A DNA stretch of 59,128 nt from Actinomycetes bacterium (GTDB lineage: Bacteria; Actinomycetota; Thermoleophilia; UBA2241), in assembly GCA_029547745.1 (NCBI GenBank), contig JAKPOQ010000033.1:1-59128 (forward strand), read 5' to 3'. Below the pieces are notes generated by a model. The model worked only from the letters and a program-made list of their open reading frames with translations, was not told the DNA's origin and searched no databases. Both the position numbers and the translations under genes were made by a program. Below, in pieces: positions 33,478 to 42,055 of the stretch. The stretch's first letter is position 1; each line of letters begins with the position of its first letter.

Positions 33478-35577
33478 TCAGTCCTTCTCGGGCAGCTTCA
33501 GCGGCTTGAGGCCGATGCGGTTGCGCGCCTTGTCGATCTCGACCACCTCGACCGTGATCGTGTCGCCGCGCTTCACCACGTCCTCGACCGACTTCACGCG
33601 CTCGCCCTTCTTGCCGAGACGGGAGACGTGGATGAGACCGTCGGTGCCCTTTTTGAGCTCGACGAAGGCGCCGAAGTCGGTCGTCTTGACGATGCGCCCG
33701 GTGAACACGTCGCCGACCTCGATCTCTTTGGTCATCGCCGTGATACGGGCGATGACGCCGTCGGCCGACTCCTGGTCGGGGGCGCAGATGAAGATGGTGC
33801 CGTCGTCCTCGATGTCGATGTCGACCCCGAACTCATCCGTCATCCCGCGGATGGTCTCGCCGCCCTTGCCGATGACGAGGCCGATCTGGTCGGGGTTGAT
33901 CTGTATCGTGAAGATCCGCGGCGCGTACGGCGAGAGCTCCGGCCGCGGTTCGGCGATGGTGGCCCTCATCTTCTCGAGGATGTGGTGGCGCGCCCGCCGG
34001 GCCTGGGCCAACGCCTCGCCGAGGATCGCGAACGTCACGCCGCTGATCTTGATGTCCATCTGCAGCGCCGTGATGCCGTCGGCCGTGCCGGCGACCTTGA
34101 AGTCCATGTCGCCGAGGTGGTCTTCGACCCCGGCGATGTCGGTGAGGATGACGTAGTCGTCGCCCTCCTTGATGAGCCCCATGGCGATGCCGGCGACGGC
34201 CGCCTTCACCGGGACGCCGGCGTCGAAGAGCGACAAGCTGGAGCCGCACACGCTCGCCATCGAGGACGAGCCGTTGCTCTCGAGGATCTCGCTGACGAGG
34301 CGCATGGTGTAGGGGAACTCGGTCTCGTCGGGCAGGACCGGCAGCAGGGCGCGCTCGGCGAGGGCGCCGTGGCCGATGTCGCGGCGCTTGGGCCCGCGCA
34401 TGAAGCCGGTCTCGCCGACCGCATAGGGCGGGAAGTTGTAGTGGTGGATGTAGCGCTTCTTCTCGACGATGCTGAGGTCGTCGATACGTTGGAACTCGCC
34501 TGTGCCGCCCAGGGTGCTCATCGTCAGAGCCTGGGTCTGGCCGCGCGTGAACAGGGCGCTGCCGTGGGTACGCGGGATGACGCCGACCTCGCAGGTGATC
34601 TCGCGGATGTCCTCGGCGCCGCGGCCGTCGGGACGGCGCTTGTCGACGGCGATGCGCCGCCGGATGATGTCTCGTTCGAGCTTGGCGGCGGCGCGCCGGA
34701 CCTGTACGAGGCGCTCGGGGTCGACGTCGTCGCCCCCGGCGAGCGCCTCGACGATCGCGGCGCGCAGCTCGCTGGTCGCCGTCTGGCGTTCCTGCTTGTC
34801 GACGATCTGCGTGACGCGGTCCATCTCGGCGCCGTACGCATGCTGGACCTCGACGTACACAGCCGGATCGACCGCGTACTCGGGGATCTGCCACTTGGGC
34901 TTCCCGACGGCCTCGCGCAGCTCGAGCTGCACGTCGATCAGCTTCTTGATCTCTTCGTGGGCGACCTTGAGGGCCTCGACCACCGTCGCCTCGTCGACCT
35001 CCTTGGCTCCGGCTTCGACCATGACGATCGCGTCCCGTGTACCGGTGACGACGAGGTCGAGGGTCGATTCCTCCTGGGTCTCGGTGAGCGTGGGGTTGAC
35101 GACGAAGCGACCGTCGATCAAGCCGATGCGCACGGAACCGACGGGGCCGCCGAACGGGATCTCGGAGATCGTCAGGGCGGCCGAGGCACCGATCGTGCAG
35201 AGCACGTCGTGGGCGTTCTCGAGGTCCACCGAGAGCGTGGTGGCGACGACGTGGACCTCGTTCATGAAGCCCTTCGGGAACAGAGGCCGCAGGGGTCGGT
35301 CGATCTGGCGTGCGGCGAGGATCGCCTTCTCGCTGGGCCGCGATTCGCGCTTGATGAACCCGCCAGGGATCTTGCCGGCGGCGTAGTGGCGTTCTTCCAC
35401 GTCCACCGTGAGGGGGAAGAAGTCCTGTCCCTCACGAGCTTCTTCACGGACGACCGCGGTGACCAGCACCACGGTGTCCCCGCAGCGGACGAGCACGGCG
35501 CCGTTCGCCTGCCTGGCGAGCCTGCCGGTCTCGAGAGAGATCGTCTTGCCGCCGATCTCGACTTGGACTGTCTTCAT
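33478..35577 (-). CDS. pnp: polyribonucleotide nucleotidyltransferase
   Basis: A 699-residue 3'-5' exoribonuclease. Two RNase PH domains are visible (GRLARQANGAVLVRCGDT and the second with SSSMASVCGSSLSLFDAGVP). A KH domain (GLVIGKGGETIRGMTDEFG) and a C-terminal S1 domain (GDVFTGRIVKTTDFGAFVEL) follow. ATG at 35577 has AGGAAGAG nearby. The rpsO-pnp order and the hairpin between them match the well-studied E. coli arrangement. Confidence 0.96.
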   Translation of the reverse strand: MKTVQVEIGGKTISLETGRLARQANGAVLVRCGDTVVLVTAVVREEAREGQDFFPLTVDVEERHYAAGKIPGGFIKRESRPSEKAILAARQIDRPLRPLFPKGFMNEVHVVATTLSVDLENAHDVLCTIGASAALTISEIPFGGPVGSVRIGLIDGRFVVNPTLTETQEESTLDLVVTGTRDAIVMVEAGAKEVDEATVVEALKVAHEEIKKLIDVQLELREAVGKPKWQIPEYAVDPAVYVEVQHAYGAEMDRVTQIVDKQERQTATSELRAAIVEALAGGDDVDPERLVQVRRAAAKLERDIIRRRIAVDKRRPDGRGAEDIREITCEVGVIPRTHGSALFTRGQTQALTMSTLGGTGEFQRIDDLSIVEKKRYIHHYNFPPYAVGETGFMRGPKRRDIGHGALAERALLPVLPDETEFPYTMRLVSEILESNGSSSMASVCGSSLSLFDAGVPVKAAVAGIAMGLIKEGDDYVILTDIAGVEDHLGDMDFKVAGTADGITALQMDIKISGVTFAILGEALAQARRARHHILEKMRATIAEPRPELSPYAPRIFTIQINPDQIGLVIGKGGETIRGMTDEFGVDIDIEDDGTIFICAPDQESADGVIARITAMTKEIEVGDVFTGRIVKTTDFGAFVELKKGTDGLIHVSRLGKKGERVKSVEDVVKRGDTITVEVVEIDKARNRIGLKPLKLPEKD

Positions 35578-35601
35578 CTCTTCCTTCGTCTTCCTTCCGT
35601 C

Positions 35602-35622
35602 CCCCGTGCCGGGTGCACGGGG
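35602..35622 (-). promoter_or_regulatory. hairpin between rpsO and pnp
   Basis: CCCCGTGC and GCACGGGG pair perfectly (8 bp) around 5 bases. There is no T-tract after it on the minus strand, so it may be an mRNA processing or stability element of the kind known in the E. coli pnp leader rather than a terminator. Confidence 0.5.
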
Positions 35623-35676
35623 CGTCCGTCCGCGCGGGATGTGGACGGGAGTGGGTTGCCGGGCTCGGGCCGCCTT

Positions 35677-35946
35677 CTACTTGCGGAGGTCGAGCTCCTT
35701 GACGAGCGCGCGGTAGCGCTCGACGTCGCGCGACTGGAGATAGTCGAGCAGGCGGCGACGCCGGCCGACCATCTTCAGCAGGCCGCGCCGCGAATGGTGG
35801 TCCTTCTTGTGCGTCTTGAGGTGTTCGGTGAGGGCGTCGATGCGCGCCGTGAGCAGCGCGATCTGGACCTCTGGGGAGCCGGTGTCGCCCTCGTGCTTGG
35901 CGTGCCGGTTGATGATCTCGAGCTTCTCTTCCTTGGGGAATGCCAG
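35677..35946 (-). CDS. rpsO: 30S ribosomal protein S15, CTG start
   Basis: An 89-residue S15, the normal family length, with [17 protein letters not shown] and [15 protein letters not shown]. The conserved N-terminus [11 protein letters not shown] needs a start just before it, and the only candidate is CTG at 35946. The complete Shine-Dalgarno AGGAGGTGA ends 5 bases before this CTG. The upstream GTG at 35955 lies inside that Shine-Dalgarno sequence and cannot use it. S15 binds 16S rRNA early in 30S assembly and often represses its own mRNA. Confidence 0.93.
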   Translation of the reverse strand: MAFPKEEKLEIINRHAKHEGDTGSPEVQIALLTARIDALTEHLKTHKKDHHSRRGLLKMVGRRRRLLDYLQSRDVERYRALVKELDLRK

Positions 35947-35995
35947 GGGACTCACCTCCTCCCGACGCGTCCGCGCCGGGTACTCCTGAGACCCA

Positions 35996-36018
35996 GTCAC
36001 GGGTCGGCGGCCCGTGAC
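35996..36018 (-). promoter_or_regulatory. hairpin in the rpsO leader
   Basis: GTCACGGG and CCCGTGAC form an 8-bp stem with a 7-base loop, 50 bases upstream of rpsO. No T-tract follows. It may end the ribF transcript weakly or be part of an S15 regulatory leader; the sequence does not decide. Confidence 0.45.
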
Positions 36019-36079
36019 CGAGAGACGGTCGCGCTAGGGTAGCACAGGGCGTCGGCAGCGGCGAACCGGGCCCGCCCTG

Positions 36080-37045
36080 CTATCCGCGACCCAGGCCTAC
36101 CTCGTCCAAGGCGGGGTCCTCGAGGGCGGCCGTGGCGTCGATGTCGGCCTGCATCTGCGCGACGAGCGCCGCGACGGTAGCGAAGCGGCGCTCGTCGCGC
36201 AGCTTGTGGAGGAAGTCGAGGCGGATGTCCTCGTCGTAGATGTCCCCTTTGAAACCGAGCAGATGCGCCTCGACGGTGACGTGAGTGGTCTCCTCGCCGC
36301 GGTCGTGGAAGGTCGGGTTGTGGCCGACGTTCACGGCGGCGCGGAACCAACGCCCCGCGACGCAGGCCCGCGCGGCGTAGACTCCCCTGCCGGGAAAGAC
36401 GGTGCCGGCCTCGACGTCGACGTTCGCCGTCGGCATGCCGAGCGTCCGGCCGCGACACATGCCGGGCACGACGCGGCCGGACGCCGACGGCGGCCGGCCG
36501 AGGATCGCCCGGACCTCCTCGAGCCGACCCTCGCGCAGCAGGCGGCGGATGCGTGTCGAGCTGATCGGCCGACCGTTCCCGGTGAGGAGGCTCACGGTCA
36601 CGGACTCGAACCCGTAGGCCTCGCCGCAGCGCGCAAGTTCCGCCGCGTCGCCGCGACCTCCGGCCCCAAAGGTGAAGTTCTCGCCGACGACGACGATGCG
36701 GGCGTCGAGCGCGTCGCGAAGAACGCGGCGGCAGAACGCGGCGGGACTGAGCTCCGCGAGCTCCTCGTCGAAGGGGACGACGACCAGCTCGTCGGGGCCG
36801 AGCGCGGCGATGAGACGCTCCTTCTCGGCCGCCGTCGTGAGCAGGCGCGGCTGATGCGCGGCGTCGAGGACGGCGAGCGGGTGCCGGTCGAAGGTGAGCA
36901 CCGCGCTCGTCAGGCCCCGGGCGCGGGCGCGCGCCACCGCCTCGCCGATGACGGCGCGGTGGCCGACGTGCACGCCGTCGAACGTGCCGATGGCGACGGC
37001 GCGCGGCCGCGGCGAAAGGGATCCGAGGGCGCGGACGACTTGCAT
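36080..37045 (-). CDS. ribF: bifunctional riboflavin kinase/FAD synthetase
   Basis: A 321-residue enzyme making FMN and FAD. The N-terminal adenylyltransferase has IGTFDGVHVGH and STRIRRLLREG; the C-terminal kinase has MPTANVDVE and NVGHNPTF, EAHLLGF. ATG overlaps the truB stop by one base (TGATG). The truB-ribF-rpsO order is widely conserved. Confidence 0.94.
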   Translation of the reverse strand: MQVVRALGSLSPRPRAVAIGTFDGVHVGHRAVIGEAVARARARGLTSAVLTFDRHPLAVLDAAHQPRLLTTAAEKERLIAALGPDELVVVPFDEELAELSPAAFCRRVLRDALDARIVVVGENFTFGAGGRGDAAELARCGEAYGFESVTVSLLTGNGRPISSTRIRRLLREGRLEEVRAILGRPPSASGRVVPGMCRGRTLGMPTANVDVEAGTVFPGRGVYAARACVAGRWFRAAVNVGHNPTFHDRGEETTHVTVEAHLLGFKGDIYDEDIRLDFLHKLRDERRFATVAALVAQMQADIDATAALEDPALDEVGLGRG

Positions 37046-37956
37046 CAGAGGCGCACGAGCAACTTGAGCGCCTGTCCGTGTTCGGCCGGCCCGTACACGG
37101 CGATCAGCTCACCGCGATGCATCACGCGCACGGGCTCCTGGGGGCCGCCCGGCAGACGCGCGCCGTTGCGCACCGGCAAGACCTGGGCGGCGCTCAGCTC
37201 GACCGCGGGCAGGAAGCTGAGGGCGCTGGCTGGGGCGACGAGGCCGGGGACATGCTCGTCGCCCTCGCCGCGGGCGGCGACCGCCGCCTCGAAGGCGGCC
37301 AGTGTCTGGCCGTCTTCGAGGCGCAGGTCGCCGACGGCGGTGCGGGTCAGCTCGCTCAGGTAGGCGCCCGCGCCCACCGCCTCGCCGAGGTCGATGGCGA
37401 GTTGGCGCACATAGGTGCCCTTCGAGCAGGCGATGCGACAGCGCATCCGCTGCCGCTCGACGTCGAAGTCGAGCACATCGATCGCCGTGATCTCCACTTC
37501 CTTGACGGGGGTCTCGACCACCTCGCCGCGATGCGCCTTCTTGTAGAGCCTCTCGCCGTCGATCTTCACGGCGGACGTCATGGGCACGCGCTGCATGACG
37601 GTCCCGAGGAACTCCGGCAGCACGGCTTCGACCTGGTCGCGCGTCACCGTGACGCCGGTCTCGACCAGCGCGCCCGTGCGGTCGCCGGTGTCGGAGCGCG
37701 TGCCGAACTGGACCGTGCACTCGTACTCCTTCGGCAGGTCGACGAAGAAGCGCGCCAGCTTCGTCGCCCGTCCGACGAGCACCACGAGCAGACCGGTCGC
37801 GAACGGGTCCAGCGTCCCGGCGTGGCCCACCTTCTTCACGGTGGGCCGCAGGATCCTCCGCACGCGCGCGACGACGTCGTGCGAGGTCAAGCCCTCGGGC
37901 TTGTCGATCAGGAGGACGCCGTCGAGAGCAGCCTTGCGAGTGCGGAACTGAGCCAC
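37045..37956 (-). CDS. truB: tRNA pseudouridine(55) synthase
   Basis: A 303-residue enzyme making pseudouridine 55 in the T-arm of tRNA. The catalytic aspartate is in GHAGTLDPFATGLL; GVLLIDKPEGLTSHDVV, the tyrosine motif KEYECTVQFG and IACSKGTYVRQLA agree. GTG at 37956 follows GGAGGTGA by 5-7 bases. This start lies inside the nrnA coding region, giving an unusually long 49-base overlap in a different frame. Confidence 0.93.
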   Translation of the reverse strand: MAQFRTRKAALDGVLLIDKPEGLTSHDVVARVRRILRPTVKKVGHAGTLDPFATGLLVVLVGRATKLARFFVDLPKEYECTVQFGTRSDTGDRTGALVETGVTVTRDQVEAVLPEFLGTVMQRVPMTSAVKIDGERLYKKAHRGEVVETPVKEVEITAIDVLDFDVERQRMRCRIACSKGTYVRQLAIDLGEAVGAGAYLSELTRTAVGDLRLEDGQTLAAFEAAVAARGEGDEHVPGLVAPASALSFLPAVELSAAQVLPVRNGARLPGGPQEPVRVMHRGELIAVYGPAEHGQALKLLVRL

Positions 37957-38885
37957 TCCGTCACCTCCTCGGGGGACTCGTCGGCCTCGAACCCGGCCGC
38001 CTGGACATGGCCGCCGCCGCCGCGACGGGCGGCCAGGGCGCTGACGTCGGCGCCGCTCGAGCGCAGGCTGACGCGAACGCGCGGCGAGCCCTCCTGTTCT
38101 TTGACCAGGGCCACGACGTCGACGCCGTCGACGGCCCGCAGGCGCTCGACGACTCCCTCGGCCTCGTGGTCGGCGGCGCCGCTGGCGGCGTAGTCGGCGC
38201 GCGTGAGGACGGCGATTAGAGCGCGTCCGTCGGCTACGGTGCGCATACCGGCGAGGGCACGGCCCTCGAGACGGACCGCGCCCGGCGAGCGCCGCTCGTA
38301 AAGCTCGCGATACACGGCGGTCACGTCGACTCCCAGTGCCGCCAGCCACGCCGCCGTGGCGAATGTCGCCGCACTGGTGCTCGTGTGACGGAAGTGGCCC
38401 GAATCGAAGGAGATACCGGCGTACAGCGCGATTGCGGCAGCCCGGCCGGGCGTGAGCTCGAGGGCTCGCGCCAGGTCGCAGACGATCTCGCTCGTGCTGC
38501 TGGCCTGGGGCCGCACCAGCACGAGATCGCCGAAGCGGGTGTTGTCATGGTGATGGTCGATGTCCACCACCTCGCCGCGCCAGTCGCCGAGGTCGAGGGC
38601 AAGGCGAGGCAGCGAACCGCTGTCCAGAGCGAAAAGGGTCTCGCCGGGCGCCGGTGGGCGACGCGCCACGGCATCGCTCGGCAGCATGCTCTCCTCGAAC
38701 GGGAGCAGCTCGCCCTCAGCGACGCACAGCGTCGCCGGCGTCCCGAGCTGCCCGAACAGGTCGAGCATGCCGGCCGCGGCGCCGACCGCGTCGAGGTCCG
38801 GCTGCTCGTGCACTGCCAGCGCCACCCGGTCGACCGAGCGCATGCGGCGGGCCACGGCGTCCAGGTCGGCGGCGAGCACTCTCAT
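37908..38885 (-). CDS. nrnA: DHH/DHHA1 phosphoesterase, NrnA-like
   Basis: A 325-residue DHH-family enzyme, probably degrading nanoRNA or pAp. The motifs are HEQPDLDAVGA, FALDSG, VDIDHHHDNTRFGD (DHH) and the DHHA1 loop GGGGHVQAAGF. The family also includes c-di-AMP phosphodiesterases, so the exact substrate is open. ATG overlaps the rbfA stop (ATGA). The rbfA-nrnA-truB order is standard for Actinobacteria and Firmicutes. Confidence 0.9.
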   Translation of the reverse strand: MRVLAADLDAVARRMRSVDRVALAVHEQPDLDAVGAAAGMLDLFGQLGTPATLCVAEGELLPFEESMLPSDAVARRPPAPGETLFALDSGSLPRLALDLGDWRGEVVDIDHHHDNTRFGDLVLVRPQASSTSEIVCDLARALELTPGRAAAIALYAGISFDSGHFRHTSTSAATFATAAWLAALGVDVTAVYRELYERRSPGAVRLEGRALAGMRTVADGRALIAVLTRADYAASGAADHEAEGVVERLRAVDGVDVVALVKEQEGSPRVRVSLRSSGADVSALAARRGGGGHVQAAGFEADESPEEVTEWLSSALARLLSTASS

Positions 38886-39409
38886 GCGCCCGTCTCTTCC
38901 CCGCCGCCCCGCTCGCCGCCGGGGGCCGCCGCGGAGGCGCCCTCGCCGCCGAGCTCGGGCGGGCCCGGCTCTTCTGCTTCCGGCGAGTGTGCCTGCCCTG
39001 CTTCCGGCGGCCCCGGCCGCCCTGCTTCCGGCGGCCGCTCCTGCCCTGCTTCCGGCGCCTTCTCGCCCAGCAACTCGGCCTCACGCTTCATGAGCGCCTC
39101 GATACGCATCGCCCGGTCGGTCGTCTCGTCGTAAACGAACTCGAGCTGCGGCGTGTGTTTGAGGTGCAGCTCGTCGTTGATGCGCGCCTGCAGGTAGCCG
39201 TGCGAGGCGCGGAGACCCTCGAGCGTCGCGGCGCGCTCGGGCGCTCCCGCCAGGACGCTGACGAACACCTTGGCGTGGCGGAGGTCGTGGCTCGTCTCGA
39301 CGGCGGTGACGGTGACGAAGCCGACGCGCGGGTCCTTGAGGCCGTCGGCGATCGCCGCCGAGACGACTTCCCTGACGCTCTCGTTCACCCTGCGGAGTCG
39401 ATGTCCCAC
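38882..39409 (-). CDS. rbfA: ribosome-binding factor A with repeat tail
   Basis: A 175-residue protein; RbfA proper covers about residues 1-118 (RVNESVREVVSAAIADGLKD, then HTPQLEFVYDETTDRAMRIE). The last 55 residues are an acidic, Pro/Gly-rich tail of 8-residue repeats (PEAGQERP, PEAGRPGP, PEAGQAHS, PEAEEPGP). RbfA helps mature the 16S 5' end during cold and growth. GTG at 39409 follows GAGGG and keeps the normal N-terminus; GTG at 39388 would overlap the ylxP stop as GTGA. Confidence 0.92.
   Translation of the reverse strand: MGHRLRRVNESVREVVSAAIADGLKDPRVGFVTVTAVETSHDLRHAKVFVSVLAGAPERAATLEGLRASHGYLQARINDELHLKHTPQLEFVYDETTDRAMRIEALMKREAELLGEKAPEAGQERPPEAGRPGPPEAGQAHSPEAEEPGPPELGGEGASAAAPGGERGGGEETGA
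38973..39057. repeat. 24-bp in-frame repeat inside rbfA
   Basis: The core CTGCTTCCGGCG recurs at about 38973, 38997, 39021 and 39045, a 24-base period that encodes the 8-residue PEAG-type repeats in the RbfA tail. Confidence 0.85.
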
Positions 39410-39714
39410 AGCGCCCTCACAGGTTCGGCAGTCTTGAGCAACGTGCGTGAGACCTCGAAGTCGCGCCCGTGCAGATAGCGTTCGATCTCGTCCACGCGCT
39501 CGCGAGCTTGGGCGAGGGACGACGCCGCGGTCACGATGAGCACTTCGGCGCGCTGCCAGGATCCGAGCCCGCCGGTCACGGAGAACGCCGCCCGAAAACG
39601 GCGCTGCACGACGTCGCGCAGCGAGTCCAGCGGGGCGCGCTTCTCCTTCAGCGACCGGTTCCCAGGAAAGTGCAGCTCCGCGAAGAGGACGCCGATGCAG
39701 GCGTCAGACCTCAC
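39385..39714 (-). CDS. ylxP: YlxP/DUF503 family protein
   Basis: A 109-residue protein of the DUF503 (YlxP) family, with CIGVLFAELHFPGNRSLKEKR at the N-terminus and ending VRALWDIDSAG. Its position between infB and rbfA is the family's usual place. A role in ribosome assembly or RNA binding is inferred from context only. GTG at 39714 overlaps the infB end by 11 bases. Confidence 0.88.
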   Translation of the reverse strand: MRSDACIGVLFAELHFPGNRSLKEKRAPLDSLRDVVQRRFRAAFSVTGGLGSWQRAEVLIVTAASSLAQARERVDEIERYLHGRDFEVSRTLLKTAEPVRALWDIDSAG

Positions 39715-41782
39715 GGGCGACTTCTCGGGTCTCGTAGGCCTCCAACACATCGCCTTCCTTGATGTCGTTGAAGCCGTCGAGCAGGATGCCGCACTCGAAC
39801 CCCTCCTGGGCCTCGCGCACGTCGTCCGAGAACCGTCGCAGAGAGGCGATCTTGCCGTCGTGGACGACCACGTCGTTGCGCAGGACGCGGACGTTGGCGT
39901 TGCGGGTCATCACGCCGCGCGTGACCATGCACCCCGCGATGGTGCCCAGCTTCGAGGCGCGAAAGAGCTGGCGCACCTCGGCCTGCCCGAGCACGACCTC
40001 CTCGTACTCCGGCTTGAGCATACCGACGAGCGCCGCCGTGATGTCCTCCGTCACTTTGTAGATGACGCGGTAGGTACGGACGTCGACGCCCTCGCTTTCG
40101 GCGAGCGCCTGAGCCGCCGGACTGGGCCGTACGTTGAAGCCGATGACGATCGCCGACGACGCCGCCGCCAGCATGACGTCCGACTCGTTGATGCCCCCGA
40201 CGCCGCCGTGGATGATGCGGACCTTGACCTCGGGATGCTGGATCTTGAGCAGGGCGTCGGTGAGCGCCTCGAGGCTGCCCTGCACGTCGGCCTTGACGAC
40301 CAGGTCGAGCTCGCGGACCTTGCCCTCGGCGATGCGCGCGAACACGTCGTCCAGCGTGAGGGAACGCTGACGGGCGAGCGTCTCGCTCTTGATGCGGTTG
40401 GCGCGCTTCTGGGCCAGCGAGCGCGCCGTGCGCTCGTCCTTGACGACGCGGCACAACTCACCGGCGGCGGGCAGGCTGTCGAAGCCGACGATCTCGACCG
40501 GCGTCGAGGGGCCCGCCGCCTTGAGCGGCTCGCCGCGGAAGTCGCGCATCGCGCGGACGCGGCCGCTGGCCTCGCCGGCGACGACCGCGTCGCCCACATG
40601 CAGGGTGCCGCGGCCGACGAGCATGGTGGCGACGACCCCGCGTCCGGGGTCGACGCGCGACTCGATGATGAACCCGCTCGCCGGGGCATCGGGGTTCGCT
40701 TTGAGGTCGGCCATCTCGGCGACCAGCAGCAGCATCTCGAGGAACTCCTCGATGCCGATACGCTTCTTGGCGCTGACCTCGACGAACACCGTGTCGCCGC
40801 CCCACTCCTCGGGGACGATCCCGTACTCGGTGAGTTGCTGCTTGATGCGCTCGACGTTCGCCTCGGGCTTGTCGATCTTGTTGACGACGATGACCATGGG
40901 GACGCCGGCCGCCTTGGCGTGGTCGATCGCCTCGACGGTCTGCGGCATGACGCCGTCGTCGGCGGCGACGACGATCGCGGCGATGTCGGTGACCTTCGCG
41001 CCGCGGGCGCGCATCGCCGTGAAGGCGGCGTGCCCTGGGGTGTCGATGAAGGTCACGAGCTTGCCCTTATGGCGGACCTGGTAGGCGCCGATGTGCTGCG
41101 TGATGCCGCCGGCCTCGCCGGCGGCGACCGCCGTGTCGCGGATCGCGTCGAGCAGGCTCGTCTTGCCGTGGTCGACGTGACCCATCACCGTGACGACCGC
41201 CGGCCGTGGCTCGAGGTCGGCCTCATCGTCGACAGCCTCGGTCTCGAGCTCGGCTTCTTCGTCTGCAGCGTGCGTGATCTCGACCTCGCGACCGAAGTCG
41301 CCGGCGAGGACCTCGATGGCGTCGTCGGTGAGGGTCTGCGTGATGGTCACCATCTCGCCGTAGCCCATCAGCGTCTTGATGATGGCGGAGGTGGGGATAC
41401 CGAGGAGCTGCGAGACGTCCTTGACCGTGGCCCCCGACGGAACCTTGACGACGCCGGTCGGCACGACGGGCGGCGCAGCCTGCTCGTCGCTGCGGTCGCT
41501 GCGGTTGCGGCGTCCGCGACGCTGCCGTCCGCCGGTCTGCGGACCGCCGCGGCGCGAGGCCCCGGCGTCGATGATCACACGACGACGACGACCGCCCGGG
41601 TTCGGGCGGGGACGTCGGGGACCGGTGGAGCCCGCAGCATAGGCGCGCTCGATCGCCTCCTCGTCGACCGACACCTCGCCGTCGACGACCTCGATGCCGG
41701 CGCGCTTCAGGTGGGCGAGGACGTCGTCGACGCTCGTGCCGCGCTGATTAGCGATGTCGCTGACCTTGCGCCTCTTCGCCAT
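39704..41782 (-). CDS. infB: translation initiation factor IF-2
   Basis: A 692-residue IF-2, short for an actinobacterium because the N-terminal disordered region is small. It has an IF2_N motif (VSDIANQRGTSVDDVLAHLK), an Arg/Gly-rich linker and a second IF2_N segment. The G domain has GHVDHGKTSLLDAI, DTPGHAAF and NKIDKP. Domains II and IV complete it. ATG abuts the ylxR stop with no gap. Confidence 0.96.
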   Translation of the reverse strand: MAKRRKVSDIANQRGTSVDDVLAHLKRAGIEVVDGEVSVDEEAIERAYAAGSTGPRRPRPNPGGRRRRVIIDAGASRRGGPQTGGRQRRGRRNRSDRSDEQAAPPVVPTGVVKVPSGATVKDVSQLLGIPTSAIIKTLMGYGEMVTITQTLTDDAIEVLAGDFGREVEITHAADEEAELETEAVDDEADLEPRPAVVTVMGHVDHGKTSLLDAIRDTAVAAGEAGGITQHIGAYQVRHKGKLVTFIDTPGHAAFTAMRARGAKVTDIAAIVVAADDGVMPQTVEAIDHAKAAGVPMVIVVNKIDKPEANVERIKQQLTEYGIVPEEWGGDTVFVEVSAKKRIGIEEFLEMLLLVAEMADLKANPDAPASGFIIESRVDPGRGVVATMLVGRGTLHVGDAVVAGEASGRVRAMRDFRGEPLKAAGPSTPVEIVGFDSLPAAGELCRVVKDERTARSLAQKRANRIKSETLARQRSLTLDDVFARIAEGKVRELDLVVKADVQGSLEALTDALLKIQHPEVKVRIIHGGVGGINESDVMLAAASSAIVIGFNVRPSPAAQALAESEGVDVRTYRVIYKVTEDITAALVGMLKPEYEEVVLGQAEVRQLFRASKLGTIAGCMVTRGVMTRNANVRVLRNDVVVHDGKIASLRRFSDDVREAQEGFECGILLDGFNDIKEGDVLEAYETREVAREV

Positions 41783-42055
41783 TCACCTCACCGCCTTTCG
41801 TCCGTCGCAGACCGCGGCGAACGCGGCGACGAACTCCTCATCGACGGCCGCCGGACCGCGGAACGCGCGGCCGAAGGCGCGCCGTCTGCCGGCCGCCTCG
41901 AGACAAGCCGGGTCGGGGCACAGATAGGCGCCGCGACCCGATGCACCCGGCGTCGCCAGGCGAACGCGGCCGTCCTCGACGCGCAATCGTATCAACTCGC
42001 GCTGGGCGCGTTTGCGCCGGCAGCCGATGCAGCTCCGCTCCGGGCCGTCCACCAC
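41783..42055 (-). CDS. ylxR: YlxR-family RNA-binding protein
   Basis: A 90-residue DUF448/YlxR protein with the signature ERSCIGCRRKRAQREL and the ASGRGAYLCPDPACLEAA segment. It lies between nusA and infB as usual. In other bacteria YlxR affects RNase P activity and gene expression, so an RNA-related role is likely. The start is GTG at 42055, directly after the nusA stop; a second GTG follows immediately. Confidence 0.92.
   Translation of the reverse strand: MVDGPERSCIGCRRKRAQRELIRLRVEDGRVRLATPGASGRGAYLCPDPACLEAAGRRRAFGRAFRGPAAVDEEFVAAFAAVCDGRKAVR

Noticed and set aside
32878-36042. Very long open frame on the plus strand opposite pnp and rpsO
   Set aside because: It is the complement of strongly conserved minus-strand genes; high GC gives long antisense frames, and its sequence is low-complexity with no family resemblance.
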